9,801 nt of DNA from NCBI GenBank assembly GCA_964465665.1, contig CAYXKM010000070.1:1-9801 (forward strand), in the 5' to 3' direction. A program made the translations under genes and the position numbers. Source of the stretch: JAKEGN01 sp964465665. GTDB lineage: Bacteria > Pseudomonadota > Gammaproteobacteria > Steroidobacterales > Woeseiaceae. Positions 1 to 6,387 of this stretch are shown here, in pieces. The notes beneath the pieces were generated by a model, which saw only the letters and a list, made by a program, of their open reading frames with translations, did not search any database and had not been told where the DNA came from. Each line of letters begins with the position of its first letter. Position 1 is the first letter of the stretch.

Positions 1-1
1 C

Positions 2-1237
2 CTTGGCACCCCCGCGTTCTCATGGATTTTCCTGCTCGAGCTGTTCATCGGCGTATCGATTGCGTTTTTCCAGCGCACCGGCGCCATCCGCAATTTCAGC
101 GCCTGGGTCGAAAGCCTCAACATGAACCGTGTGCGTGTGCAACTGGTAGCCTGGTTCATGGGCATGTTCGTGTTCTTCAGCGATTACTTCAGCCCGTTGT
201 TCGTCGGTTCGACGATGCGCGCCCTGTGCGATCGCTTCCGGATCTCGCGTGAGAAACTCGCGTACATTGCCGATTCGACCTCGGCGCCGGTCAGCGTCAT
301 CATCCCTGTCACCGGCTGGGCGGTATTCATTACCGGCTTGCTGATCGGAATGGGCCCGATCGTCGATGACAACGTCGCAATGAAAGTCTTTGTTTATGCC
401 ATTCCGTTCAATTTCTATTCCATACTGGCGGTCGTCATGGTCGGGCTCATCGCTGCCGGCATCGTTCCCGAATTTGGTCCGATGAAAACGGCCGAACGCC
501 GTGCGATAGAGACGGGAAAAGTACTGCGGGACGGCGCTGAACCGCTGATGTCCGAAGAATTGACCGGCATCGAGCCCTATGCCGGGGTACGCACCAGCCT
601 GTTCTGGAATTTCGTGTTGCCGGTGCTGATTGTCATCGGTGTCGCGCTCGGTTCTTTTTTCCTGACTTCCTCGGCACTGACCATGGAAGCGTTTCTGCTG
701 TCGGCCATCGTAGCCGGCATCATCATGCGCATACAGGGCATACCACTGTCCGACATCATGAGCACGGCCAATGCCGGCATCAAAGGCGTGATGCCGGCCA
801 TCATCATTCTCGCTTTTGCCTACGCGATCAACGACCTGTCAAAATCGATGGGAACGGCAAATTACATCGTGGCGCAGACCGAAAGCTGGCTGACGCCCGG
901 CCTGTTGCCAATGCTGACGTTCCTGATCGCCTGCAGCATCTCGTTTTCGACAGGTACTTCCTGGGGTACTTTCGCGATCATGATGCCGATTGCTGTACCG
1001 ATGGCGCTAACTTTCAGTGGCAACACCCTCGATACAGTGGTTTACGCAACCGTTGCTGCAGTCGCGGGCGGCGGTGTATTCGGCGACCACTGCTCACCGT
1101 TGTCAGACACGTCCATACTGGCGTCGACGGGCGCGGCGTCGGACCATATCGATCACATCAAGACGCAACTGCCTTATGCCCTCGTCATCGGCTTCGTCAG
1201 CGTGGCGGCCTATCTTGCGATCGGCCTGTTGATCTGA
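2..1237 (+). CDS. Na+/H+ antiporter, NhaC family (5' end outside window)
   Basis: This is an inner-membrane secondary transporter of the NhaC family, which exchanges Na+ for H+ (some relatives exchange other substrates). The frame is open from the first base, so the start lies upstream of the window; 411 residues are visible. The first in-frame ATG, at 122, falls inside a conserved loop after a hydrophobic segment, so I do not take it as the start. Many hydrophobic helices are visible. The hallmark stretch near the C-terminus is encoded at about 1065-1120 (GGGVFGDHCSPLSDTS), followed by a conserved HIxTQLPYAL stretch; an upstream FSTGTSWGTFAIMMP motif is also typical. Family members usually have roughly 450-520 residues, so perhaps 50-100 are missing. 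The TGA stop is immediately followed by the stop codon of the opposing GST gene. Whether Na+ is the true substrate cannot be read from sequence. Confidence 0.9.
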   Translation, partial: LGTPAFSWIFLLELFIGVSIAFFQRTGAIRNFSAWVESLNMNRVRVQLVAWFMGMFVFFSDYFSPLFVGSTMRALCDRFRISREKLAYIADSTSAPVSVIIPVTGWAVFITGLLIGMGPIVDDNVAMKVFVYAIPFNFYSILAVVMVGLIAAGIVPEFGPMKTAERRAIETGKVLRDGAEPLMSEELTGIEPYAGVRTSLFWNFVLPVLIVIGVALGSFFLTSSALTMEAFLLSAIVAGIIMRIQGIPLSDIMSTANAGIKGVMPAIIILAFAYAINDLSKSMGTANYIVAQTESWLTPGLLPMLTFLIACSISFSTGTSWGTFAIMMPIAVPMALTFSGNTLDTVVYATVAAVAGGGVFGDHCSPLSDTSILASTGAASDHIDHIKTQLPYALVIGFVSVAAYLAIGLLI

Positions 1238-1864
1238 CTATTGCTGGTCGAACGGACAGGCAAGGAATGCCGGCAGAGCTTCCGCCCGCCCGCTGAAACG
1301 ATAGAGCCCGGCAAATTCCGTGTCCGGCATCGCCTCGGGACGGATCTCGCGCACGAATCGAATCGCGACGGCAATACTGATGTCCGCCTGTGTCGGCTGA
1401 GTGCCGGTCAGCCAGCGATCGCCGTTGCCGACGGCGCTGGCCAGCAATTGCAACGCCCCCGCGAGTTGCTGGTCGATACGCTCGATCCACGGCCGGTGTT
1501 GCCGCTCCGTCGGCCTCTGCTTCGTCTCATACAGGTGTTGCACGGCTTTTTCCATCGCCATCAGCGCAATGCCGGCCAGTTGCAACACACGGCGCCGTGT
1601 TGCCGGGTCCACCGGCATGAGGCTTTGGCCTTTCTGCGCAATGCTTTCGAAGTAATCGATGATCAACGTCGAATCGACCAGCACCTCGCCGTCATCGCAC
1701 ACCAACGTCGGCACTTTGACCAGCGGGTTGATTGCGCGGATCTCCTCATAGTTCCGAAACACCGACAACGACCGGTGCACATATTCAATCCCGAGCATCT
1801 GCGCTGTGATAGCGGCGCGCCGTACGTACGGCGAATCGAGCATTCCAATGATTTGCACTTTCAT
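1238..1864 (-). CDS. Glutathione S-transferase family protein
   Basis: This is a soluble cytoplasmic protein of 208 residues, the normal length for a bacterial GST. The N-terminal half is the thioredoxin-like domain: SPYVRR places a candidate catalytic Ser at residue 11, KVPTL gives the cis-Pro at 52, and DST at 64-66 sits where the glutathione gamma-glutamyl contact usually lies. The C-terminal half is the helical domain with the TQADISIA N-capping motif. The class and substrate cannot be told. The gene lies 64 bp downstream of the symporter stop on the same strand, so the two may be cotranscribed. Start choice is ambiguous: AGGAG abuts the ATG at 1864 with no spacer, whereas the GTG two codons later (1858) has that AGGAG at a normal 6-nt spacing. 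The frame stays open upstream to 1960 but would then overlap the symporter gene. Confidence 0.88.
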   Translation of the reverse strand: MKVQIIGMLDSPYVRRAAITAQMLGIEYVHRSLSVFRNYEEIRAINPLVKVPTLVCDDGEVLVDSTLIIDYFESIAQKGQSLMPVDPATRRRVLQLAGIALMAMEKAVQHLYETKQRPTERQHRPWIERIDQQLAGALQLLASAVGNGDRWLTGTQPTQADISIAVAIRFVREIRPEAMPDTEFAGLYRFSGRAEALPAFLACPFDQQ

Positions 1865-1928
1865 CTCCTGTCGATCACGGCGTCCCGGGCGGACCCTGCC
1901 TGTCGCGACAAAGCCCTGTAATGGCGCC

Positions 1929-3377
1929 CTAGTTGAACAAGTCCGGATTCTCGGCTGCACTGTGTTCGGTTAACAACGAGACAATCACCAGCACCGGCAG
2001 GCCAACGACCCATCCCGTATAGGACGCGGCAAAACCAAAGGGTTCCCCGGCAATAGTCCAGGCGATCGCCAGTCCGCCTCCTGCCAGCATGCTCCAGAAT
2101 GCACCGCTCGCCGTGGTGCGCCGCCAGAACAGGAGCCCGAGCATGGGGAAAAAGATGCCGGCGGCGCCGAAAGTATAGGCATACAGGATCAGCTCCAGCA
2201 CGTTCGGTACGAGGTAGGCGATGCCGATGGCCAGCGCACCGAGAACAAGCGTGGAGATTCGGGCTACGCGAAGCAGTGACACTTCGCTTGCGCCGGGACG
2301 CAAGTGCTTGCGGTACAGGTCGTTGGTGAAAATAGCGACGGAACCGATCAGGCAGGAATCCGCCGATGACATGACCGCTGCGATGTACGCCGCGATGACG
2401 ATGCCGGCGAGGCCGACAGGCAGTAACTCCATGATGACCGTCGGCGTCGCCAGCTCCGGATCCGCAAGATCCGGAAACAGCATGCGGGCGATCAGGCCGA
2501 TGAGTGTGCTGCCGATGGCAAACAGCGGCCATTCGATCGGCACGCCGGTCAGCAGGAAAGCGCGTCTCGCGGTTTTCTCGTCGCGCGCAGCAATGATCCT
2601 TTGCATTGCGGCAATGGAGATGAACCAGATCGGGAAGATGGCAAAAAACCAGCCGAGCATCTGTTTCCAGCCGACGGCCGTCCAGTCGACGAGGCCCGCC
2701 GTTTCCGGCGACGCACTGAATTGCATCACTATCGCGTCCCAGCCGCCGACTTTCCACAGGCCGAAGGGAACGGCGATGCACAGGATACCGATCATCAGCA
2801 CGAACATCTGGAACACGTCCGTGAATATGACGGCTTTGAGACCGCCGAGTGCGGTATAGGCGAGAACCACGGCGCCCGACAGCACGACGGCGAAAGTGAG
2901 GTTCATATCGAGCGTGACCTGCAACAGCTTGCCGCCCGCAATGATCTGTCCGCCGACGAAAGTGAACCAGGCGAAACCGATCACGACGGCGGCCAGCGTT
3001 CCGGTGCGCCGGTCGAAACGCGCTTCGAACAGATCCCCGGTGGTCAGGCCTTTCACCCGGTCCGCCCAGCGTTTTACTTTCGGCACCATGAGGAACGACA
3101 CCACGACGATGCTCAGGCCCGAAACCGCAATGAGCCACGAACCGGAAATGCCGAGCGTAAAACCAAGCCCGCCCATGGCGATGCTGAATCCGCCGCCGAG
3201 ATCCGTGGCCGCGGTGCTGGACGTGGTTTGCACCAGATTCATGTTTCGATCGGCCGCGAGGAAGGATTCACTCGCTCCTTCGCCACGCCCCGTTCGTGCA
3301 ACGTGCACACCGATCCACAGCAGCACGACGAAATAAAGGCCGATCGCCGCGAAGTCGAGGATGTGCAGTGCAGGCAT
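1929..3377 (-). CDS. Sodium:solute symporter (SSS family)
   Basis: This is an inner-membrane transporter of 482 residues that couples solute uptake to Na+ entry. The SSS fold is supported by an N-terminal hydrophobic helix at about 7-26, the conserved STAATDLGGGFSIAMGG stretch at 54-70, the TALGGLKAVIFTDVFQ signature at 175-190, and AAVMSSADSCLIG at 333-345, whose paired Ser residues (337, 338) are typical Na+ ligands of this family. The remainder is rich in hydrophobic helices through about 470. The ATG at 3377 has GGGAG nine bases upstream and sits at the right place for the first helix. The solute (sugar, amino acid, carboxylate or other) cannot be decided. The GST gene follows 64 bp downstream. 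A TATAAT box at 3434-3429 and a 12-bp palindrome lie upstream. Confidence 0.92.
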   Translation of the reverse strand: MPALHILDFAAIGLYFVVLLWIGVHVARTGRGEGASESFLAADRNMNLVQTTSSTAATDLGGGFSIAMGGLGFTLGISGSWLIAVSGLSIVVVSFLMVPKVKRWADRVKGLTTGDLFEARFDRRTGTLAAVVIGFAWFTFVGGQIIAGGKLLQVTLDMNLTFAVVLSGAVVLAYTALGGLKAVIFTDVFQMFVLMIGILCIAVPFGLWKVGGWDAIVMQFSASPETAGLVDWTAVGWKQMLGWFFAIFPIWFISIAAMQRIIAARDEKTARRAFLLTGVPIEWPLFAIGSTLIGLIARMLFPDLADPELATPTVIMELLPVGLAGIVIAAYIAAVMSSADSCLIGSVAIFTNDLYRKHLRPGASEVSLLRVARISTLVLGALAIGIAYLVPNVLELILYAYTFGAAGIFFPMLGLLFWRRTTASGAFWSMLAGGGLAIAWTIAGEPFGFAASYTGWVVGLPVLVIVSLLTEHSAAENPDLFN

Positions 3378-3428
3378 GCTCAGTGGCTCCCGAAGGCGGA
3401 TTTCGGATCGTAACTTTCTTTTCTAATT

Positions 3429-3465
3429 ATTATAGTCTGGCGCAAGGCGCCCGCTGCAATTGCAG
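3429..3465 (-). promoter_or_regulatory. Candidate promoter and palindromic operator upstream of the symporter
   Basis: On the minus strand a perfect TATAAT lies at 3434-3429. The best -35 is weak: TTGCAG at 3459-3454, with a 19-base spacer. The -35 lies within a perfect 12-bp palindrome, CTGCAATTGCAG (3454-3465), and a 5-bp inverted repeat (GGCGC/GCGCC, 3439-3451) fills the spacer. A strong -10, a poor -35 and an overlapping palindrome suggest a regulated promoter, though no regulator is encoded nearby. Transcription would start near 3422, giving a leader of about 45 bases before the symporter ATG. Confidence 0.45.
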
Positions 3466-3545
3466 TATCCATCACGATCGTGCAGGGCTGTGTCACACGA
3501 AAATCACATCGCTGCTTTAGCTCCTAATGGCGGGCGTGAGGATCC

Positions 3546-3570
3546 GGTAATCCCCCCGATTTTGGCGGAG
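3546..3570. repeat. IS3 element terminal inverted repeat, OrfB side
   Basis: The repeat reads GGTAATCC at its outer end and GCGGAG at its inner end. It matches the reverse complement of 4494-4519 at GGTAATCCC, the following CCG and the inner GCGGAG, with one length difference. It lies 11 bases beyond the OrfB stop codon, the usual place for this end. Confidence 0.6.
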
Positions 3571-3581
3571 CCTAGACGAGG

Positions 3582-4382
3582 TTACGCTGCCATCTTCAAT
3601 TTCTGATACGGGGTGATGCCGCCCAAATCCATGTTCGGTCTGTCGGCATTGTCGCGCCACAACCATTCCGTTCCGGTTGCCTGAGCATGTTCAATCGTGA
3701 CGAACAGATGCTCATCCAGCCATTCGTGTCGGACCGTGCGATGGAATCGTTCAATGTAGGCATTCTGCGCTGGCTTGCCGGGTTGAATGAACAGCACACT
3801 AATGCCTTGCTGTTGTGCCCAGGTTTGAAAGTCGCCACTGGTCATTTCGGATCCGTTGTCGCAGCGAAGGTATTCCGGTTTGCCGCGCCACTCGATAATC
3901 CGCTCCAGCGTGCGAATGATGCGTGCCGACAGCAGTGACAAATCGACTTCGATACCCAGGCACTCGCGATTGTAGTCATCCAGCACGTTGAAGGTCCTGA
4001 AGGCGCGGCCATCGGCCAGGCGATCGTGCATGAAGTCGGTCGACCACACCGTGTTGATCTGCAGTGGACCATCCAGCGCATCCGGCTTGTCGCGCTTCAG
4101 TCGCCACCGCGGCCTGATGCGCAATTCAAGCTCCCGTTCCCGGTAAATACGATAAACACGGTTGTGATTACAGCTCATGCACTTGACGTTCCGAAGATAC
4201 AGAAAACACAGTCCGAAGCCCCAGCGACGGTCGGCGTAGGTCAACCGCAGCTGCCAGTCCACGATCCGTGCGTTCTCCTCGCTGAACTCCGCCTGGTACC
4301 GGTAGCAGGTCTCCGAGATCGAGAGCAAGCCACAGGCTCGACGAATCGAGATCCCCTGGGTATCCACAACGTTGACAGCCAT
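3582..4382 (-). CDS. IS3-family transposase OrfB (DDE integrase-type)
   Basis: This is the catalytic half of an IS3-family transposase, which cuts and joins the element ends using a DDE/RNase H-like core. Visible landmarks are the SETCYRYQ motif at 23-30 and the HTH_21-like segment with RWGFGLCFLYLRNVK (53-67). The first catalytic Asp is in WSTDFMHD (D116), the second in RCDNGSE (D175) and the Glu in YIERFHRT (E211); D175 and E211 are 35 residues apart, the classic DD(35)E spacing. The C-terminus, RPNMDLGGITPYQKLKMAA, is typical. The frame is undamaged over 266 codons. The internal ATG at 4382 has AGGAG directly before it; the frame is also open upstream, as expected for a product normally made as an OrfAB fusion by -1 frameshifting. 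Without OrfA the element is probably not able to transpose on its own. Confidence 0.9.
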   Translation of the reverse strand: MAVNVVDTQGISIRRACGLLSISETCYRYQAEFSEENARIVDWQLRLTYADRRWGFGLCFLYLRNVKCMSCNHNRVYRIYRERELELRIRPRWRLKRDKPDALDGPLQINTVWSTDFMHDRLADGRAFRTFNVLDDYNRECLGIEVDLSLLSARIIRTLERIIEWRGKPEYLRCDNGSEMTSGDFQTWAQQQGISVLFIQPGKPAQNAYIERFHRTVRHEWLDEHLFVTIEHAQATGTEWLWRDNADRPNMDLGGITPYQKLKMAA

Positions 4383-4415
4383 CTCCTTGCGAGAAGATGG
4401 CTTCAGTACTTTCCC
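4378..4415 (-). other. Programmed -1 ribosomal frameshift signal of the IS3 element
   Basis: On the minus strand the heptamer GGGAAAG (4415-4409) is phased as G GGA AAG in the OrfA frame, the canonical X XXY YYZ form. Slipping one base back gives GGG AAA and enters the OrfB frame. OrfA terminates at TGA 4405-4403 just after it. Seven bases beyond the heptamer comes a hairpin with 7-bp arms, GCCATCT/AGATGGC (4401-4395 and 4384-4378). The hairpin also contains the AGGAG and ATG of internal OrfB initiation. Confidence 0.7.
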
Positions 4416-4498
4416 GCTAAAGCATCCCGCAAGATCTCGGCGTCCATCTGCGACTCGGCGTACATCTTCTTCAGTTGAAATTCTACTTCCAAACTCCG
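4403..4498 (-). pseudogene. IS3-family OrfA, C-terminal remnant
   Basis: About 31 codons read RSLEVEFQLKKMYAE and on to ALAGKY before the TGA at 4405-4403. This is the leucine-zipper end of an OrfA protein, which normally follows an N-terminal helix-turn-helix of about 60 residues. An in-frame TAG (4501-4499) lies immediately upstream, inside or at the edge of the terminal repeat, and no helix-turn-helix coding sequence is present. The junction coincides with the GCGGAG shared by both terminal repeats. Confidence 0.65.
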
Positions 4499-4519
4499 CT
4501 ACTTTCCGGTGGGATTACC
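4494..4519. repeat. IS3 element terminal inverted repeat, OrfA side
   Basis: Read on the minus strand it begins GGTAATCCCACCGG and ends GCGGAG, pairing with 3546-3570. It runs directly into the OrfA remnant, where an intact element would have the OrfA start and helix-turn-helix region. This places the internal deletion at its inner edge. Confidence 0.55.
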
Positions 4520-4650
4520 ATCCGACCTTCTGAACGGTCAATTCACGTATTTCCGCGAAACTTATTGGTAAGGGAAATCACTCAAGCACACGTCGCCGTC
4601 ACCTTCGATAACTGACCCGTCGTATGAGCCGCAGCAAGCTCGCAGAATGC

Positions 4651-4684
4651 TTGACCCCCCCCCTCATCTGGCGTATATGATAAT
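4651..4684 (+). promoter_or_regulatory. Candidate promoter with a nine-C tract in the spacer
   Basis: TTGACC (4651-4656) matches the -35 consensus in five of six bases. It is followed by -10-like TATATG at 17-base spacing (4674-4679) and the better TATGAT at 19-base spacing (4676-4681), inside the AT-rich run TATATGATAATATT. A run of nine C (4655-4663) starts in the -35 and continues into the spacer. It would serve the exported-protein cassette, with a leader of roughly 120 bases. The rest of 4520-4808 shows no gene. Confidence 0.45.
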
Positions 4685-4808
4685 ATTCAACCTGATACGG
4701 AATCACATTGCAGGCAAGATCTGCGACTAGCCTTAGAGCCAAATAGAAGAACAATCCCTAATTTGGCGCTGTTTTTCTAATCGCCCGATTCGACCAAGGG
4801 AGCCAACC

Positions 4809-5420
4809 ATGAGATTCGCGAATTTGTTAGTGGTTTCGGCTCTGTTCGTGTCCGCCATTACAGCCGCTGATACGGAGGATGGTGTGTTGGAGCTCTATGA
4901 TGGAAGTTCGGACCTTCCAGACTCAATTGCATTTGGAGCTTTCTTGGATTTGGTCCATGCAACTCGGGAGGAAGGAAACGGGTCTGATGCTCCGATTGTG
5001 GGCAAGGCCATTGGCCATCCGCTCGATGATCGCTCGGATACGGCTACAGTTCGCTCACGCAGCGAGTTCTTTGATTCAGCGTATAAGGCCCTTAAGCGGG
5101 AGAAAATGGTAGCGGAACATTCGGTCTTATGCTCGCGTAATCCGGCAGAGAAAAGTACAGAGGACCTCGTTTACGCATTGAACGCTGTAGACGATGTTGA
5201 GAAGAACGCGAAGGATAGACAATTTATCGCTGTCATGAATGCACTTGATGCCGAAGAGCGGACAGCTCTTCTGATGTATCTGAACGAACTAAAGCAAGGC
5301 ATTTGGTATGCGAGAATTGACAGCGCAACGCAGTACGATGTCGCACGAACAGGCATTCGCACTGACGTCGTGAGGCGTTGTGCTGATCTGGAAATTGATA
5401 TCCAGATGGAGGCTGATTGA
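4809..5420 (+). CDS. Exported hypothetical protein, 203 aa
   Basis: I do not recognise this protein. It begins with a clear Sec signal peptide (charged MRF, hydrophobic core at about 5-16, cleavage near ITA/ADT at 19-20), so the mature protein of about 183 residues should enter the periplasm or be secreted. The mature part is acidic and mostly polar, with helical, charged stretches at about 90-165 and no further membrane segment. It has exactly two mature cysteines (108 and 191), a possible disulfide. The ATG has AAGGGAG seven bases upstream, a strong ribosome site. Its TGA overlaps the ATG of the next gene by one base. Base composition is visibly more AT-rich than the flanking transporter and hydrolase genes, suggesting transfer. 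A lipobox is absent. Confidence 0.7.
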   Translation: MRFANLLVVSALFVSAITAADTEDGVLELYDGSSDLPDSIAFGAFLDLVHATREEGNGSDAPIVGKAIGHPLDDRSDTATVRSRSEFFDSAYKALKREKMVAEHSVLCSRNPAEKSTEDLVYALNAVDDVEKNAKDRQFIAVMNALDAEERTALLMYLNELKQGIWYARIDSATQYDVARTGIRTDVVRRCADLEIDIQMEAD

Positions 5421-5860
5421 TGAAAATACTTACCAATCGAGCAGTATTTCTTATCAGCGTACTTTGTGCGTCGTCGATCTCAAACGCGTTCACAATTATG
5501 CATACGGCAGAAATTTCTGTACCGCTGACCGGCACAACTGTCACTGGCAATTGCCTGAGCAGTATTAGCGGAAACACCGGGAGCAATCCCGTGACTGAGA
5601 TAAAAGTCTCGTGCGTGCTTAAAAGGGCGACCATTGTTCAGTCAGCAGTGCAGACCATCGACTACATCGAGGAAGCTTCAGCAGCTTATGATATTCAAGT
5701 CAATGCACCGATAGCATTTAGTTGTATGTGGTGTACTCATAATGGAAATCTCTTCTACCACGCGAATGGTAGTAAGGCGGCTGGGCAACCAACAACACCG
5801 CCCAAAAAGTGCAAGTGGGCCGAGCCACCGAACCCGCCTCCAGGCGGAGACAATCCATAG
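5420..5860 (+). CDS. Exported hypothetical cysteine-containing protein, 146 aa
   Basis: I do not recognise this protein. A signal peptide covers about 1-23 (MKILTNR, then a hydrophobic core, cleavage after SNA), predicting export; the Cys at 16 is not in a convincing lipobox. The mature part has five cysteines (45, 65, 102, 105, 131), including a CMWC (CxxC) pair, a Thr/Ser-rich beta-like N-terminal half and a proline-rich tail at 126-146 ending PPPGGDNP. The CxxC could be redox-active or bind metal, but no thioredoxin fold is evident. The ATG at 5420 overlaps the previous TGA by one base and has GGAGG at a 7-base spacing, so I prefer it to the TTG at 5417. The overlap implies translational coupling, and the two proteins may act together. 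Confidence 0.65.
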   Translation: MKILTNRAVFLISVLCASSISNAFTIMHTAEISVPLTGTTVTGNCLSSISGNTGSNPVTEIKVSCVLKRATIVQSAVQTIDYIEEASAAYDIQVNAPIAFSCMWCTHNGNLFYHANGSKAAGQPTTPPKKCKWAEPPNPPPGGDNP

Positions 5861-6076
5861 GTATTTGTCGCGACGGATGGACAATCGATAAATATGCAGG
5901 GATTTAGCCCAAACCATGCATAGTCGCAGCGCGAAAATTCGCCGGACCTGCAAGCAACCGGCTTTGCGGCGGCCTTCTACTCGGTCGGTAGGCGTTCCAG
6001 ATCAAGACCGAGCGCAAATCCAGTTGGCTTGCAGAATTACGCAGGACCAGGATTCTGCATTTGGCTCAGCCGCCAT

Positions 6077-6113
6077 CCGCGTCACTACTGGGCGAAGCGC
6101 TGTAGTGACGCGG
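6077..6113. repeat. Inverted repeat with perfect 12-bp arms
   Basis: The arms CCGCGTCACTAC (6077-6088) and GTAGTGACGCGG (6102-6113) are exact reverse complements around a 13-base centre. The centre itself contains a small GCG/CGC stem. It is the strongest hairpin in the window outside genes. No T tract follows, so it is not a standard terminator. Confidence 0.75.
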
Positions 6114-6144
6114 CGCTCCGAATCAACAATGGCGCGGATTCTGG

Positions 6145-6164
6145 CCGGACTTCGCGAAGTCTGG
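6145..6164. repeat. Palindrome with perfect 14-bp core
   Basis: GACTTCGCGAAGTC (6148-6161) is a perfect 14-bp palindrome. Three more outward positions pair if one G-T is allowed, giving 20 bases. It lies 31 bases after the 12-bp-arm hairpin. A protein-binding site or an element end is possible; no function is shown. Confidence 0.65.
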
Positions 6165-6311
6165 ACGACTGACGCGGTATTTCGCGACTCTTCAAAACGT
6201 GGATTGGAAAGCCCCTGCACCCACTTGTCTCGGATAACACCGGGGGCGCTGGGCAAAGTTTGTACTAGCGTCTCTTGCACTATCCGTGGCCGCTGCGGCA
6301 ATGCGGTACCT

Positions 6312-6328
6312 GGCAGGAGTCTCCTGCC
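6312..6328. repeat. Inverted repeat with 8-bp arms
   Basis: GGCAGGAG and CTCCTGCC flank a single T, making a 17-base near-palindrome. As RNA it could fold with a 6-bp stem and a 5-base loop. No T run follows. Confidence 0.6.
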
Positions 6329-6387
6329 GACGGCGGTCTGTTCGTTTGATTGATCGGCTCAAAGGCGTTTTGGCGTCGCTTAAGCAA

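Larger units (their letters stand above)
3546..4519 (-). mobile_element. IS3-family insertion sequence, internally deleted
   Basis: The element is bounded by imperfect inverted repeats that begin GGTAATCCC inward from each end (3546-3570 and 4519-4494). It carries a complete OrfB transposase frame, the OrfA/OrfB frameshift signal and only the last ~32 codons of OrfA. IS3 elements are usually 1.2-1.5 kb, whereas this one is about 0.97 kb, consistent with an internal deletion of the OrfA helix-turn-helix region next to the OrfA-side repeat. ATCC occurs on both outer flanks (3542-3545 and 4520-4523) and could be a 4-bp target duplication, although so short a match can arise by chance. The exact ends are uncertain by a few bases. 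The element separates the symporter promoter from the exported-protein cassette. Confidence 0.8.

Noticed and set aside
1818..1833. Perfect 16-bp palindrome CGCCGTACGTACGGCG
   Set aside because: It lies inside the conserved SPYVRRA coding segment of the GST, so codon choice explains it well enough.
1901..1910. TGTCGCGACA palindrome between the symporter and the GST gene
   Set aside because: It is only 10 bp, without a T run or promoter elements around it; too little to call a site.
1861..3138. Long frame antisense-shifted within the symporter region (and similar long frames opposite the deacylase)
   Set aside because: These are shadows of well-supported genes, with arginine-rich translations and no family features.
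5834..5847. GC-rich hairpin CCGCCT/AGGCGG as terminator of the exported pair
   Set aside because: The stem lies inside the coding sequence, has a two-base loop at full length, and no T run follows.
6077..6113. Integron attC site
   Set aside because: The arms lack the conserved RYYYAAC and GTTRRRY core sites, and there is no integron integrase or cassette array.
5924..6353. Long open stretches on both strands, including one in the same frame as the second exported gene (5924-6169)
   Set aside because: The frames overlap one another, lack ribosome sites or in-frame starts, and show no recognisable motif. In GC-rich DNA such openings are common by chance.
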